A stretch of 64,000 bases of DNA from Trichoderma breve (GCF_028502605.1 NC_079232.1:4960001-5024000); one strand, 5' to 3'; counted from the stretch's first letter, positions 45,430 through 59,029 are shown. A program made the numbers and translations. Notes: a model not told the origin generated them from the letters alone.

Positions 45430-48400
45430 TTATTCCATCTCGGCATTGCCGGCAACCGTTGGGATTCCATCGGTCGCCTCTCCTTCAAAGACTTGGTTGC
45501 CCTCGTATGTCACACGACGCCAGCCGCAGGGCTCGTTGCTGTCCTTGATCCATTCCATGGTAGGGAAGTAATGATCGTTCTTCTTCATTGTAATCACCCA
45601 AGGCACCGAGTCAAATGTGACGGCTTTGAGGCGGAAATCTATAGTACAAATTGAGTCAGCTTTAGATCTGCCTTGAACAAGACACCAAAAGTAAAAAAAA
45701 AAAGAGCAGAAGAAGAAAAAGAAAAAGGGGGGGGGGATAAAAGTGACTCACATGTGTTGTCGGGGATTTTCCGCGTCGCCGCAATGAATGTATCCAGATC
45801 CGGCGTCGACTCGCCATTAACGTGAGTGATGAAGTTGGTCGGAGCAACTCCGTACTGGTATGCTGGGGAGCCGCGGATTCGGCTCGACACATACACCTCG
45901 CTGTGAAGCTTGCTGATCTGCTGGCGGACGGCCAGGTGCGGACGATGGAAAATGGCTCCGCAAAACGACACCGCATGGTGCGTCTCCATGTCATCGGCGG
46001 TAACTGTCGGCAGCTGGAGGTGTAGCTCTTCACAGTTTCGCACAACGACGGCGTCTAGGAGCTCGTTCGTATACATCACGTCAAAGTCGGAGATGGTGGT
46101 ACAGATTTTACCATTGAGCGTCAGCACCACGTCGCCTTCCAGGAGGGATACCGGCTGGTTCACCCGCTCAAATGCCCTCTTGCTAACCATGAACAGCTGG
46201 TGGTGAGACCGGTTCGCCTGTGTAACCTTGTTGATCCACTCGTCCGAGACTCCCATCACGCGCGCCTGCGACATGTGGATAGATCGGAACTCCACCGATA
46301 GCATCTGCAACTTCGGTGTCTCTCCCTGCTGGATGGCCGAGACGACTGGTAGCAGAGTGGGCGTACCCAGTCCCAGATGATACTCCTCGTCTCTCTGAGT
46401 GCTCGGGGAACGCTCTCCCAGGTACTGGAGCCAAAGAGCCTGCACCGTCCCGTCTTCCGCAACGAGCACGCCACTGCCACACGACGCCCCGAGGTTGCTG
46501 TCAATAGTAATGGCATCCACGTTGACGGCGCGGTACCGCGGCGCTCCTGAGTTGGCGGGGATGGCAACCGCTGTGATTTCCGTCACGTTGGTGGACCCAT
46601 GCACGACTCTGCCTATCCTGTTGTAGCCCAAGAAGTACGTCTTGGCGCCCTGGGTGAGGTGCTGGTCGCTGAGGCGGGCGCTCATGACGGGCACATCCAC
46701 CAAGGCGGGATCATACTTGATGATGGTGTAGTTTTGCAGCGGGTGCAGGAAAACGACCTTGCCCTCGACGATGACGGAGTCGGCAATGGTGACGGTGATG
46801 TCGCACAAATCATACGGCACCACAGCTCGGGAAATGAGGACAAGTCCCTTATCAGCATCAATTACAAGGCCCATGCCCCAGCGTCGATTCTTTGGGAAGC
46901 CGTCGAGCTTGACGGGCAAAGTGCAGTTGATGTGGACAAAGCTGCGGATCAGGGCCGCGATGCCGGGGTGCGGCATGTGGTCCAGCTCGATGAATGAAGC
47001 AGATCGCCGAACAGGGGCCACGGGTGGCAGAGGGTCACCGAGGTCAGAAAAGTCCCACAAGCCAGTGACATCGTTGCGAACAGCCAGCTTCATCTTGGCC
47101 GACCAGTGTCTGTCGACGTAAATGACGGTTGTGATGAGTGTGTGCAGGTCGCGCAAGTGTTTGTAAGTCACAACCACTCGCGCCTTGTCAGGAATCTGCT
47201 TCATAACTTCGATGAACGTATCCAGATCGGGCACCTTCTTCTGGTCCACAGACTGCACGATGAATCCGTTATCCGTATTGTCAAAACGGAAAGACCCCGC
47301 AGCCTCGCAGATATAGACTCCCTTGACAGCAACGCCATAGAGCCTGGCCTGCTGGTACGAGATGTCGTGGAAGCTCGCCCCTGCAACAGTCACAAAACGA
47401 TCGGGTGTAATCTTGTGAAGATCGCCAACCACGATGTCGACCTCAATGTCCTCCCCTCCGCGCTGCAAGTGAACCTTGATGGTGTCACCCACGCTCGAAT
47501 CCAAGATATCGTCGAGGCGGATGAATTGCGTAATCAGCTCGCCGTTTACTTTGATGAGGACATCGCCCTCCTCGATCTTGCCGTCGGATGGTCCAGAAGG
47601 CAAGACGATTTCGGCAACCAACATGTTGGTCTCTTCCGGGAAAGCCTGTCGCATCGCCGACTCCCACTCTGGACTAAGTCCCAACCTGCGGCACTCATCG
47701 AAGGGCTTGAGCAAAAACTGGCACTGAATGTCGCCGCGCGTAATGGGCTTGCCCTGCTGGACGCATTGAAGTGCGCGTAGTGGCCGGTCCAGGGGTAGGA
47801 AATAGTCGGTCGAGGCGCCATCAGATCGACCACCAGCCTGGAGCGCAACGGCGCAGCCATCCTTGTTCACGACGGGACTTCCAGAACTTCCACCACTAGC
47901 AGCAGCATTGGCCTGGTAGTAGCACGTGTTGAAGTCGCTGTATCCATCGCCATACTCGGGCGCATTTCGATCCAGACGACTGATAACACCCGAAAGAATA
48001 CTCAGCTTTTCGCCAGCATCGTTTCCGACAACGCGAATCTCTGTACCAACTACATTCCATCGTAGGTCAGCAATTTCCTTCGTTCTATTCTTTCTTCTTT
48101 CCTCATATGCTGTTATTCACACAAGACACACTAGCCCGACGTACCTTTTGCCAGGTCAGGACTCAAAGTGAGTCCATCCACATGCATATACTTGATCGCC
48201 TTGGGGTCGTATCGCAGAATACCGAAATCGTGAACAGGGTCGCGATATACGGGGTAACAGTCGACCTCCTCGTGGTTGTCAAACACGCAGTGTCCCCAAA
48301 ACGGACCAGATCCGACAACGTGGCGATTCGTCAAGATGTAACTATATAGCAAGAGCAAGCAACATGTCAGCATAATGTACCAACCCAATTTTCCGATTAG

Positions 48401-48836
48401 AATAGATTCATTGCCCATCTAGCTGGTGGGAGAGGGGGCAGATGGAAAAAACAGCAGCAGCAGCACGACATAGCACATACCCTCTCTCCGAATCGACGAC
48501 AAAGCCGGTGGCCTCGCTCGTCAATGCAGGATCCGTATCAAAAGAGCACGTCTGGCAGAATCGAATGGCGACCACGTTGCGAACGACCTTTTGGATCGTG
48601 TCCTGCCACTCGCCGAAGCTGCCGGGAGTACCGAGGTAGGCGTGCGGGTGCAAGTCGCTAGCTGCATCAGAGCCTTCCTCATAGCTCATCTCGTCAACTG
48701 TGATGTCGGGAACCGCCGTTTCCATTTCCAAGTCGTGTCTGTTGCTACCGTTGAGTGGCCTCTTAGCGGGAGGGCTCGCCTGAGCCGACTCGGGTGCTTT
48801 TCTCTTGCCCCCCGCCGATGTCGTTGTGCCGTTCAT
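45430..48836 (-). CDS. NMA111: Nuclear HtrA-type serine protease NMA111
   Basis: Pro-apoptotic serine protease of the HtrA/Omi family, nuclear under stress in yeast (known). Exons 48836-48481, 48341-48145, 48049-45752 and 45638-45430, introns of 139, 95 and 113 bp, 1,019 aa. The N-terminus has a bipartite basic signal ([17 protein letters not shown]). The catalytic triad is readable in the first protease domain: His about 126 in TNRHVV, Asp about 157 in [11 protein letters not shown], and Ser about 240 in [12 protein letters not shown] domains follow (first near [22 protein letters not shown]). Then comes the second, degenerate protease half, with no His-Asp-Ser set obvious to me, and a last PDZ ([18 protein letters not shown]). 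Intron 3 contains ten consecutive C on the coding strand (45736-45727). Confidence 0.97.
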
Positions 48837-50774
48837 TTTTATTGATGTTGACAGTCCTTTGTTCAGCTTGTTTTGTTTCTACCCCTGAGGCTAATACGGG
48901 GCTTGCCGTGCAGCTTGGGGGTGCGGAGAGAAGGGGGTTGGTCTCGTCCCTTGATGGGTAGGTATACAGGTATATATGTCGTTTTTTCAGCCTCTTGCTC
49001 CTCGCCCTTGAACTACTCCGTTGTTCAGAGAAGCCGCGTTTTCAGCAGTACAGTGGCAACAGGAAGCCGAATAGTATCCAGGCTGAAACAAAGCGCTCGG
49101 ATCGGCACCGGTGTCGTCTTATACTCGTCGAAGCAGCAAGTGCCGTATCGCGCATTGACTATCAGCGCTGGACCGCGGGGTGGCAGCGATTGACGGGCTC
49201 GCGGCGTGTCGCGTAGGGTAGCAGCGCATCAAAGACGCGGGCAGAGGCACTGGAGCGCGTGATGTCGAACGCGGATGAAGGAGAGGCAAAGCGGCAGAGT
49301 AAAAGATGGTGGTGGATGGAACAATTGGCAGCAAAGCAGCAGCCCATGTGATGCCGGTCCTTGGGCAAAACGGTTCTTTCCTTGTATGCAGCCTTTTGGA
49401 GTCGTGGAGAAAAAAAAAGGTGGATCAGCAGGCAGGCTGTAGCGGGTACGTACTTGTACCTCAGGTACCGCATCAGCGCAGAGAGGTACCAGCACTAAAA
49501 CCACTGACGGTAACCGCAAAGAGACTCCAGGGCCACTCGCTGGCCTATCGTGTGAATAGCCGCCTGGAAGAAGCCGCTAGACTGGTGTTTGCGATCCATT
49601 TATTACGCAGTCATTCCACAGCTGCCCCTTGTCGTGTCTTTGGCTGGTATGGCCTTGTATCTGCACTCCAGGTTGGACTAGACGTGATTGCAGTTTAGCA
49701 AGGTACATACATGTTCGTACACTCGTTCAGCACCGTCTGACAGAAGGGGCGAAACAAAAAGCAAGAAAGCTGCAAATCCAGTTCCAGTTCCAGGGTAGGC
49801 CTACCATCCACCCAGCTCAACACCAACATCCCTCAACACCCCCTTCACAAATTCTATGCTTGTATTACATCGAGCAACCAACCAGAATAAGCAGATTTCA
49901 TTAATCAGTCCAAAGCTCCAGTTGCTTCACACCCTCTTCTTTACCTCCCTCCGGCATCTCCATCCCAACCAAACAAGCGCCCCCCAGCAATACCGCCGCT
50001 ATGTGTATACTATCGTCGTCATGCATTGTTTGCTCCCTACTGGACTATTCCTCTCCCTTTTGGCTCCCTTTCATCACCGGTGATACAGAGTACTCGTCCG
50101 TACTTGTACATGAACCACGCCTCACCTTGAAAAGCCTCCAAACCCCTGGGGATTGCTGCATCGGATTCCCACATGTCGTCACATCCCAGAAAACGCCCTC
50201 ACACACACCTTAAAAAATAACCCCCAACTGCAAGCCTGTCTCCGCCCTGTCCGCCCTTGGAGACGGGTCACAACACCAGCCTGCATATCGCCTAAGAAGA
50301 CCCAGCCGGGATATTATTCTTGGAACACGGCCCAGTGCCTCAAAAGCTCGTATGCACGCAATCGGCAGCTTAATCACCAGTCCGACCTGCTGATCTGCGG
50401 AAAAGGGTGGGAGATCTTCACTTACATGCATATAACTCACGACACACGACTACCACCATGCATGTACAGTACATAGCACTAGCAGCGTTGCATTCACTAA
50501 GTGACCGTGTGATGATGATACCCCAACTCTGATGTTTCTGACAAAGACAACGTCTCAAGCGTTGTGTGTGATAGCTAGCAAGTACTAATGCTCCGCCGAG
50601 CTCATCCGTCGTATCTCATCCATCCGCAGCTTTGTTCCAGTCCTAACAAGTAATAAGCCCACATGGGATCCGTAGCATGCCAACGTCAACAGCAAATCGG
50701 CCCCTCTTCTCGGGTCGTGCACAGCCATGATCCATCTTGATCGCCCGTGATCTGAGGATATGAAGAGGCATTCC
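48837..50774. other. Long intergenic region, NMA111 promoter and SANT gene 3' region
   Basis: 1,938 bp. The first 200 bp include the NMA111 leader. Repeated GTACCT/GGTACC motifs occur around 49450-49490. ORFs of up to 130 aa have no coding look. No gene seen. Confidence 0.45.
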
Positions 50775-51502
50775 TCAAACACCATATTTATCTTCTCTCT
50801 TCACGCGAACAGGGCCAGCCGTCGCCTCAGCTTTGATCTTGGGTCGCTTCTTGGCTCGTCCAAAATGCTCGCCCTCTCCGATATGCTCGCCCTCACGGTC
50901 TAGATAAAGCATCGTATCATGTCAGCAAATTTTTTTTCCTGGTCTTCTTCGCCTACAGTCATGTCCATACCTTCAACAGTACGTTTCTTCAAGATTTTCT
51001 GCTTGAAGTCAGAAATGTCGTCGTCAAGACCTTCGTCGCCCTGGCCTGCCGTCTTGGCCGAGTCCTTCTTGCGAGCTAGATACCCTCAAAACCATTAGCA
51101 TCTAATCCCAGTTATCGTCATAAGAGTCCATAGAAAGAGTCATCACTCACGAGGGCCCCTCTTCCGCGGCGTAGCAGGGACAACAAGGGGACCCTCGCCA
51201 CTGTTCTCCCGAGCCTCAAAATCATTGATTTGTTTATTGATCTTCGTCCACATGTTCTTGAGGCTCTTGGGAGTTCGGCCGGGAATAACAATCTTCTCCC
51301 ATTTGATTCCACGGCCATCGCCCTTGAGCTGCGCAACGATTCGAAGCAAGAACTGGAACTGTAAATATGACAGCCTCGTTAGTTATTCTCAAATGTGCGT
51401 CGCATGATGCGAGATGAAATGACCGCTGAGTTTAAAGGCAATCCATACCTTGGCGTCCTCCGTCCATGCTGATGAACCTTTCTCCTGCTGACCGCAATCC
51501 AT
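50775..51502 (-). CDS. Small SANT/Myb-like nuclear protein
   Basis: Four exons, 51502-51449, 51358-51151, 51075-50971 and 50899-50775, introns of 90, 75 and 71 bp, 163 aa; all phases agree. Residues 5-65 resemble a Myb/SANT-like helix-turn-helix: an opening Trp in SSAWTEDAKFQFLLRIV, a second in GIKWEKIVIPG, and a third in LKNMWTKINKQI. The rest is basic/acidic and disordered with likely nuclear signals (TPRKRGPRKK, GRAKKRPKIKAE). It ends RVKREDKYGV. DNA binding is plausible, not shown. Such short single-domain proteins are common in sordariomycetes; no target or pathway is known to me. Confidence 0.82.
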
Positions 51503-52338
51503 GTTCGCCAAGGGGCTGTTCGTGGGCTTAGGACTTGGACTTAGAGGTAAGATCGTGTGTATATTCAGCTTAGATTTATAGCTGCGATGATGTGTGAAGA
51601 TGAAGCGGATGAGATATCTTACATTCGTAAAGGTCATATATAAGCTGTCCTAGGAGAATCTGATCTGCCAAGATATATCTGACTGGAAGGTGAAGTGAAT
51701 TAACATGTCGCTTAGTAAATAAGCAGCTCAGAACCAATTCACTCCTCGGTCACAGCTTAGGCAAGGTCCAGACTCGACCTGGCCATAAAACACAAACGGG
51801 ATAAAGTGAAGTGAAACATTTTTAAAAAGACATGACCATAATAGCCTTTGTCATGGATTCTCATGAAGCAAACACAATGGCCCACTATCGCAACATAGAA
51901 TGACGTCCGTTTTATTAGACTGGCCCATCTGCAAACGCAAACCTTTCTACTATACACGTATACCCGGCAGACATCCCAAGTAGCTCAAGTCCGTAGCTGC
52001 CCAGAAACCAAAGAGATCCTCTAACCATCTAGTACCGTATCCAGCGATAATCTCACATGTCCTTCACCCATGAAAAAGAAAAAAAAAAGAGAGAAGTACT
52101 TAAAGCAAAAGGGGACGAAGGAAAAAAAAAACCCTCCTGTGCTGAGCAACCCACATATATGCTTCAGCCAATGACATGGGTATCGAAATCGCTACCGGGA
52201 AAAACCGAATCAAGCAAATATCATATCATGAACATGAACGTTCTGGCCGCCGCGTGTTGCTCGTTGAGATCTACCGCCCAAACGCCCTCGCAAAGTAGGA
52301 AACAAGAAAAAATCAAGCTCGTCGTATCATTCATGTCG
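51503..52338. other. Intergenic, SANT gene promoter and J-protein 3' region
   Basis: 836 bp, AT-rich with A runs at about 52077-52090 and 52122-52131. No gene seen. Confidence 0.45.
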
Positions 52339-55315
52339 TTACTTCATCTTCTCTCTGAACGCCATGAATTCTCTAAATCGCAGTTCGTGCTCTTCACAAG
52401 CTGCCTGCCACCTTTGGCGGACTCCGTTATCCTGCTCCAGCCAGTTGTGATACTCTAGGATATCAGAATCCCCTCGGGCACCTAGAAATGAATAGCCTTT
52501 TGATCCTCTTGCCTGTGAAATGTTGGATTTTCGCGTTGCAAAATGGTCAACCACCTGTGAGTTAAAGAGATCCCAGCGGCGTAGGTAGCTTTCAAACTCC
52601 TCGAGGTATTTGGTCCACGACGCAACGTTGGGCTTGATACCTTCAACTGCAACCGTAGGCGGAAGCTTGGGTGCGATCGGGGCCTCGGGGAACACTAGCG
52701 GATGAGCGTGAGGAACATCGATGTGAAGTTCGGCTGATGCCTGGCTCTCAAAAGGCAAATTATCCTTCAGTTCCGTAAACGACTTAAGTCCGGCCTTAGG
52801 CTGGGCAAATGGTGCCACATTCTTCAGGTCCTCAAATGTCGCTCGAAATTCTTCGCTATCTTCAGACCCCTTAAAGGTAACCGGGATTTCCTTCCTTTCT
52901 TCAGGCTGCTCATACATTTGGCCTAGGCCTGTGACATTTCCGGGTCGCCATTCCGGTCGCGATGGTTCAACAGGAATGTTCCTGGCAACCACGGGATGCG
53001 GCTGAGATGGAGGTTGAGACTGGGACCGTGACTGAGGTGCAGGAGGATTCACAGAGGGAGCCGCAGCCGAAGCGGCAGTTGATGCCACCGTAGGAGCAGT
53101 CGGGACAAGAGGAGGCGGAGTAGGAATACGAGAGCGCGAAGGGGAGGCATTCGATGGCGGGTCAATATCCATCGCCTGGGGACTGTCAACCATTGCAGGC
53201 TTGGGGTCAGTCTTGCGGCCGGTCCATTTATAGAGGTCATCTTCGCTGCTATCATCCACAATGGCGGCATTGCCAGTCAAGGGCTTTGTAGTTCTATTTT
53301 TCTTCGTGGTTTCCCGACCCTTTTGCTGACCCTTCCGCGTGGGTGAAGTTGATGAGTTGGGAGTGGTAGGCCGAAGAACAAAAGTCTGAGGCCCAAACTT
53401 GGTACTCCAACTTTCTGCGTCGAAACCTGTTGCATTTGGAGGAACTTGGGCTCCAATATCGGGCACGTTTGCGCTGGGAACAGGTCGACGTTTGATAGGC
53501 GAGCGACGACCAGACTTACTGGTTGATTGGGACCGGCTCTGAGGAATAGGACCGTAATTTGCACTCCCAGCACTAAATTGCCAAGTAGCAGAAGACTCAT
53601 CTTTGACGAAAGTCGTGTTGATTCCATCAGCGCTGTTACTCTTTCTAAACCGAGATGTTCCCGGAGAGCCAGGGGCGAATGCGTCATCGTCTAGGTTGAA
53701 TGTGAAGCTAGTTGGTGATTCCTCGTTAGCGCTCATTTTCTCTTCATCAAGGGGCTTATGGTTGTGAGGGGTGGTCTGATGTGGTTTGGTTTTCAAAGCC
53801 GAAACAGGAGCATCCCGATTCGTAATCAGACATTCCAAGATGCGGTACTGTTTCTGCTCGAAAGGAGAGAGGCTGTGAAGTGTACTATGTGCTCCACTCG
53901 GGACACTTGGTGTATTCTCTGTGCCAACTTCGGCAGCATTCTTATTTTTTGGTGGTGTACTCAATTTGGGGATAGTAGCATAATCCTTCTTGCGGCTGGA
54001 TGACTTGTCTTTTTGGGGCGTTGCATACATTGAAGGGTCGTTAACCGGGGTCTGAGGTTTGTTGAAAGCTGAAGTAGTAATGTCAGCCATTGTTTTAGTC
54101 CTGATGGCGGCCAAACGGATTACTCACGCGTGTGATGGAAAGATGACTGGGTTGCATCGTCAGTTGCAGAAGCTTCGCCTGTCTGGTTTGCCGTGAATAT
54201 ATTGCCATTTGGTGCGGTAGCAGCCGCAGCAGTAGCGGCCTCTGCTCGAGCTTTGAACGATGCAGCAGGCCGGGAACTTGGAGCAACAGGGACGACACGA
54301 GGTCTTCCATCCATTCCCGTCTCATCTCGCCTTCTCTGGGCTCCATCTCTGGTTTCTTTCCGGGGCATACTGGAGCTGCGACGCTTGGGTGTTGAACCTG
54401 CTGGCTCAGGTGGCCCGTTGGTGCTTTTTTCCCGATTCAATGGAACGCTGTCAAAAGGATCAATCTTCTCGCCTCCACTCTTGGTGTATGGAGAGCTCTG
54501 TCGAGGGTCATGGAAGCTCTCTTCACTACGGTTCTTTTCTCTGAACTGGGCGAAAATATCTGGTACGGGCTCCGACTCTGGCATAGGGTCTGGTGCGGGC
54601 TCTGGCGCAGGCTCTGACCGTTCAGTGTTGACACGAGAGGAGTAGTTGTTGTTGGTGACTGGGGGCTCATCGCCGGGAGTGTTTGATCGAGGATGGTAGC
54701 CGGTTCTCTTGGCGCCGAAAGATGCTTCTGCCCTCTTTTTTGCAGATTCGGTTCGGGGAGGGGGCGGTGGAGGAGGAGCACGGCGATCTTGCTGTCCGCT
54801 TTTGGCACCGCCTTTCCGCATGCTTTCGAAAGCCCGAGCAGCCGTTGCCGCTGGTGGATGTTTAGCGGTTGGTGGCACACCGGCAGAGAACCTCTCGTTC
54901 CATCTCTGTGCCCCCGAAGGAGTTGTTCGTGGTGGATTCCGCCGCGGTGGCACAGGAAACTGCTGGCTAACATTCTGCCATGGATTTCCTCTCACTCCAG
55001 AAGCCGCAGGATATCGACTGGCAGACCGCATAAAGGCAGCATCGTACTTGGCCTTGGCGTCGGCATCGCTGAGGACTTCGTGGGCAGCTTGGATGATCTG
55101 AAACTGTGAGTTTACTTCTTGTTCTCGGCCAGGATTGCGATCAGGATGGTATTTCAAAGCTGGTCTCAGTAATTAGAAACTGTACTGATGGAGAAGTTGT
55201 GTGAAGTCGATTGGTTTCGTTACACACCTAGCTTCCGGAACTGCTTCTTGATTTCCGCCACGTCTGCCGTTGGAGTCAGCCCCAAGTCGGCATAATAGTC
55301 TCGCTGGGGTGCCAT
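52339..55315 (-). CDS. Long J-domain (DnaJ) protein with disordered body
   Basis: Exon 1 55315-55228, intron 55227-55160 (68 bp), exon 2 55159-54128, intron 54127-54069 (59 bp), exon 3 54068-52339; 949 aa. The J-domain is at the very N-terminus, MAPQRDYYADLGLTPTADV, with the HPD triad in LKYHPDRNPGRE; it should stimulate an Hsp70 (known for J-domains). Residues 75-750 are low-complexity: Pro/Ser/Arg-rich, with a poly-Pro run, a PEPAPEPAPDP repeat and many SPxR-type motifs. The last 150 residues look ordered and helical (LEEFESYLRRWDLFNSQVVDHF, and ACEEHELRFREFMAFREKMK). Similar long J-proteins occur across Pezizomycotina; their function is unknown to me. No zinc finger of class I or II type. 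Confidence 0.9.
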
Positions 55316-57422
55316 CGCAACACCGTAGTTGCAGTGTCTTTCCGGCTCCCGGCTCTCAAGCGGGGTGTATTCCTATGGTAAGGCCAAGTACCGCAATAAC
55401 CATATCAAAGCGCTCTCGAAACTCGCCAAACAAAGCTGCTCTCTCGCGGGGATTCGCCAATGATACCTTGGGTAGAAGTTCAATCGAATCCAAGGTGCGG
55501 TGTGATGAGGACGATAGCGGATATAGTTTTGGATTTGATAGAGGTATGAGGTCAGGGGAGGGGTGTATAGTCTTGCAGATATGTACGGAGTAGTCGCTTG
55601 AAGATTCGTTGGACGCTGCGAATGGAAATTTCCCTGAGAGTGGATGCTAGGCGCCCAGCTGTTAGCGAGAGGAATTAAAGTGCATGAGGGCACAATCGAG
55701 CAAACGAACGAGGCTGCTGCAATTCTACGAGGCAGTAGGGGACAGAGTGTAAGAAAGAACGAAAGAAGAGAGGGAGAGAGAGCCTGACTATTTATCTTGA
55801 CAAGGGCCGTAGGGCTGCCAGCTCAGTGCCAGCTGTCAGCCTGATGCTGATGCTGATGCGCCTCTCAACAAAGAGAAATGGTCGCCCACCAAATTGCAAG
55901 CTCATCACAGGAGAAAAGGAAAGAAAACAACAGGCAGGTCGCTGAGGGTGAAGAAGCAAAAGAACGAGAGCGCAGTCTTCGCCAGTCCTTGATCGCCAGA
56001 ATCTTGCCTCCACACAAGATGCTGAAGAACTGTGTAGATCAAGGGAGAGTAGAGTACAGCTTACCCACCTTAAATGACGCCAGTGCTTGCGATTCCCTCA
56101 GCGAAAGTCTTGCTGCACGAAAGAGGGAGAGATTCGCGATCCTAGGGCCAAAGGGCGCTTTTGAAACAACAAATAAAGTACGAAAAGAAAGTGCTCCAAA
56201 TGTGCGATGGATGCGATATCTTGGGCACTAAGCTAGTAATGAAAACGCGCTTGCTCGCAACTTTAGAGTTTCTCGTCGCGATGCGCGTGGACTTGGGGAG
56301 AGACAAGGATAAAATGCTAGTCAAGGCAAAGTAAAACAAACCGCCGTAAACAAGGCAGAGAACGAGAGGCTGAAGCGAAGAGCTCTGACGCAAGCTGTGG
56401 TTTTTTTCGGCTTTGTTTAATACATGTGCCTGGCCTGGTCCCCGCGGTGACGCAGCCAGCTGTAGGATTATAGCACCAGGACAAGAGCGCTGTGGCTGAG
56501 CGGCGCCCCGAGCCTCGTTCCAGGGTCTGATCTCATGCCCCGCCAAAGCTCAGCATGGCATTTGCCTCTGATTGTCACGAGCAGCATGTATACCTTGCGT
56601 CTAGTGCCTTGGGAGGTACATCAATCCAAGGGCTACCTTATACCGAATTCTGCGTATTACTTTTTACCGATCAAATGGTATTAGGAACCTAGAAAATGCT
56701 AATAGGCCCTTTTGACGTCAAGCGGCTGACCCTTGTTCCCACGTGAAGCCAAACGCGGGGCTCATTCACATGTGCCAGATTCATCATCAGTCGATTGTCG
56801 AGGCCTCCCGGCGATTATTTCCAGACCGTGGCTTACCTTACTTCACCTATATTCAACCGGCTTTGGCTTTCGCTAAAAAGCGCTTTCGTCTGTACTGATA
56901 TCTCACCATACCTGATATTAGGCTCCATAAATATTAGTTTTTCATTGCTTGTTGTGTATTTAGTCTGTTTGCTCCATCGGACTGTCGGTGTCTTGTCTTC
57001 TAGAAGTGCTCTCGTGGGTAGCAAAGCTGGTGCAAACACAACTTTCACGACATTTAAGGTATCAATTGCATACCTAGTACCTACCTGTATATACTACCTA
57101 GCAGTATCAATGTAGGTGTAAAAAACCCATCTGATGATAATTAAAGGTTTTCGAGAGATTTACTTACTTGGTGGCATTCCACCATGCGCGCGTAGCTGCA
57201 CAATAGTTTGTGTGTTTAACACATTGTAACCAATCTCACATCGGATTCCACCAGGCATCTTGAAGCAATCGAATATCCTACACTACATCCATCTACAGAA
57301 TTTAAAAACGCCAGTGCTTGCAAAGCCTCACCATAACCATGCATCCGTAGAAAAATAAAAATATTACCCCCAACCAAAATCACTATGCTGTTTCTGCGCG
57401 CCTTTCCTCCGTCACAGCCCCT
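55316..57422. other. Long intergenic region, J-protein promoter and CUE gene 3' region
   Basis: 2,107 bp. AT-rich from about 56640 to 57130. It includes CCTAGTACCTACCTG at 57073-57087 and other TACCTA motifs. No gene with coding character on either strand. Confidence 0.45.
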
Positions 57423-58108
57423 TCAAGAAGAGCCCTCAGCAGCCTTCTCCGCCGCAATTTTGGCTTCCATTTTCCGTCTCGCCGCCAGAATCATCTCATC
57501 CCTTCGCCGCTGCAAAGCACTCTGTCGTTCGTCACGGTTGGAGCTCCAGCCTTTGCCCTTCTTATCCTCCTCGACCTCCTTCTTCTCTTCCGTAGCAGTA
57601 TCGTCGGTAATCTTGCTCTTCAGGTTGTAGCGTGTAATCAGGTCAGGCTGAGATGGCTTCTCGGGCTGCTTGGCCGCAGGGCCCGGGCTTCCACTGGGGG
57701 GAGTTTGGTTTCGAGGCGGAGGTGGTTGAAACGTAACAGGAGGCTATCGCCAATGATACTCGTATTAGCTTTGTCGCCAGTTTAAAAGCCATAGAGACAC
57801 ATGCATCTGTGAAACAAAGGGGGCACAACTCATACCGTTTCCAATCGGCCGGACAGAATCCGCTCCGTGGTGCTCTGAATGTTGCCTCCGTTTCGTTGAA
57901 GGTCCCACAGAATGCTCCGGCGCTCGACCTGCGGAAACATCTGCTGTATCCTCTGTACTGCCACCTCTCTAGATCTGAATATCTGCTCTGCTGTCCTCGC
58001 CGGCGGCCGTTCGGGGCGCGGCCCCGAGAAGAAAAGGTACCGCACTATTAGGCCCGAGACGAGCAAGACAATGGCAAAGAATGGCAGCGAGATTTGTTCG
58101 TCCGACAT
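57423..58108 (-). CDS. CUE-domain ER membrane protein, Cue1/Cue4-like
   Basis: Exon 1 58108-57836 (91 codons), intron 57835-57744 (92 bp), exon 2 57743-57423; 197 aa. It starts with a membrane segment (LPFFAIVLLVSGLIVRYLFF), then Pro/Arg, then a CUE domain: REVAVQRIQQMFPQVERRS with the MFP motif and the closing ILSGRLE dileucine-type end. The C-terminus is a basic helix (LQRRRDEMILAARRKMEAK). In position and look this resembles the Ubc7-binding U7BR of yeast Cue1, which recruits the E2 Ubc7 to the ER for degradation of misfolded proteins (known). Length matches Cue1 (203). Cue4 is shorter. The GTG codon further upstream is not used. Confidence 0.85.
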
Positions 58109-59029
58109 GATGTCTGTTTGAGGCCGCGACGGCGGTGCCACTCAACTGGGAAATCTCGAGAGAATGGGAGATGGTGGGATTCAGGCGGAACGAGGAGCCG
58201 TCGGTGAGGCGTGAAGCTTGGGCCAGAGCCAGCAATGTCGAAGAAGCTTCAAGAATGCCGCCAGAATGAATGCTGAGAGAGGACAAGAACCAACAATGCG
58301 TCCGTCGCCAGATGAACAGTATCCTTTGCTCCTGGGCCAGCCGATCCTTAGCCCATGTTCGGGTAGGCACTAGAGGTCTTCATGTGTCGGAGTTTAAGGT
58401 AGACACGCATAGCAGGTTACCTGTACTCTGGACTCGAATGAGGTAATACGCCGCGAAGTCATGGTGGAACCTCGGCTAATTTTGGAGGAGCCTAATTATC
58501 TCGAAATGCTGAGTAAGCAGGATATTAGAGATGCAAACGGGAACCACCTCACGCGACTAAAGCAATAGAACAAAAGAAAAGGACAAAGCAAAAGAAATGG
58601 AAAAGGAAAGAGAAAATAGAAAGGAAAAAGGAAACTACAGCAGAAGAACATCAACTCAACCGAGCCATGAAAGGCAGCACATGAAATATTCACAAAAGAT
58701 GCGGAAGCTCATAAGCCAGGTTAAACACATTGGCCGGCAGCATTCTCGTTCTGGCCGGCCATATCTCGTTTGATTCATAAATGCAACCCATGTTAACCAT
58801 CGCAAGCTAAGAGTATCGGCATGCCGTTGAAAACCGACTCTGCATTCCAGGACCGTCATGATACCGAACCCATTCCTTTAAAAGCAATAATAATTCCTCG
58901 ATCCTTGTCCTTGTGGCTGAAACGCCAAAACGATGAAGCAGCTCGACCAAGCCTCCATGTCCCTAATCAGCAAGCAATCCTTCTCCGGGCTAAAGGAAGC
59001 ATCCCCCCCAATTCACTCCTATCAGATTC
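58109..59029. other. Intergenic, CUE gene promoter and NOT2 3' region
   Basis: 921 bp. An A/G-rich block at about 58560-58640 on the + strand (AAAGAAATGGAAAAGGAAAG). No gene seen. Confidence 0.45.

Noticed and set aside
55316..57422. Possible gene in the 2.1-kb gap
   Set aside because: ORFs up to 134 codons on either strand show no domain, splice pattern or leader.
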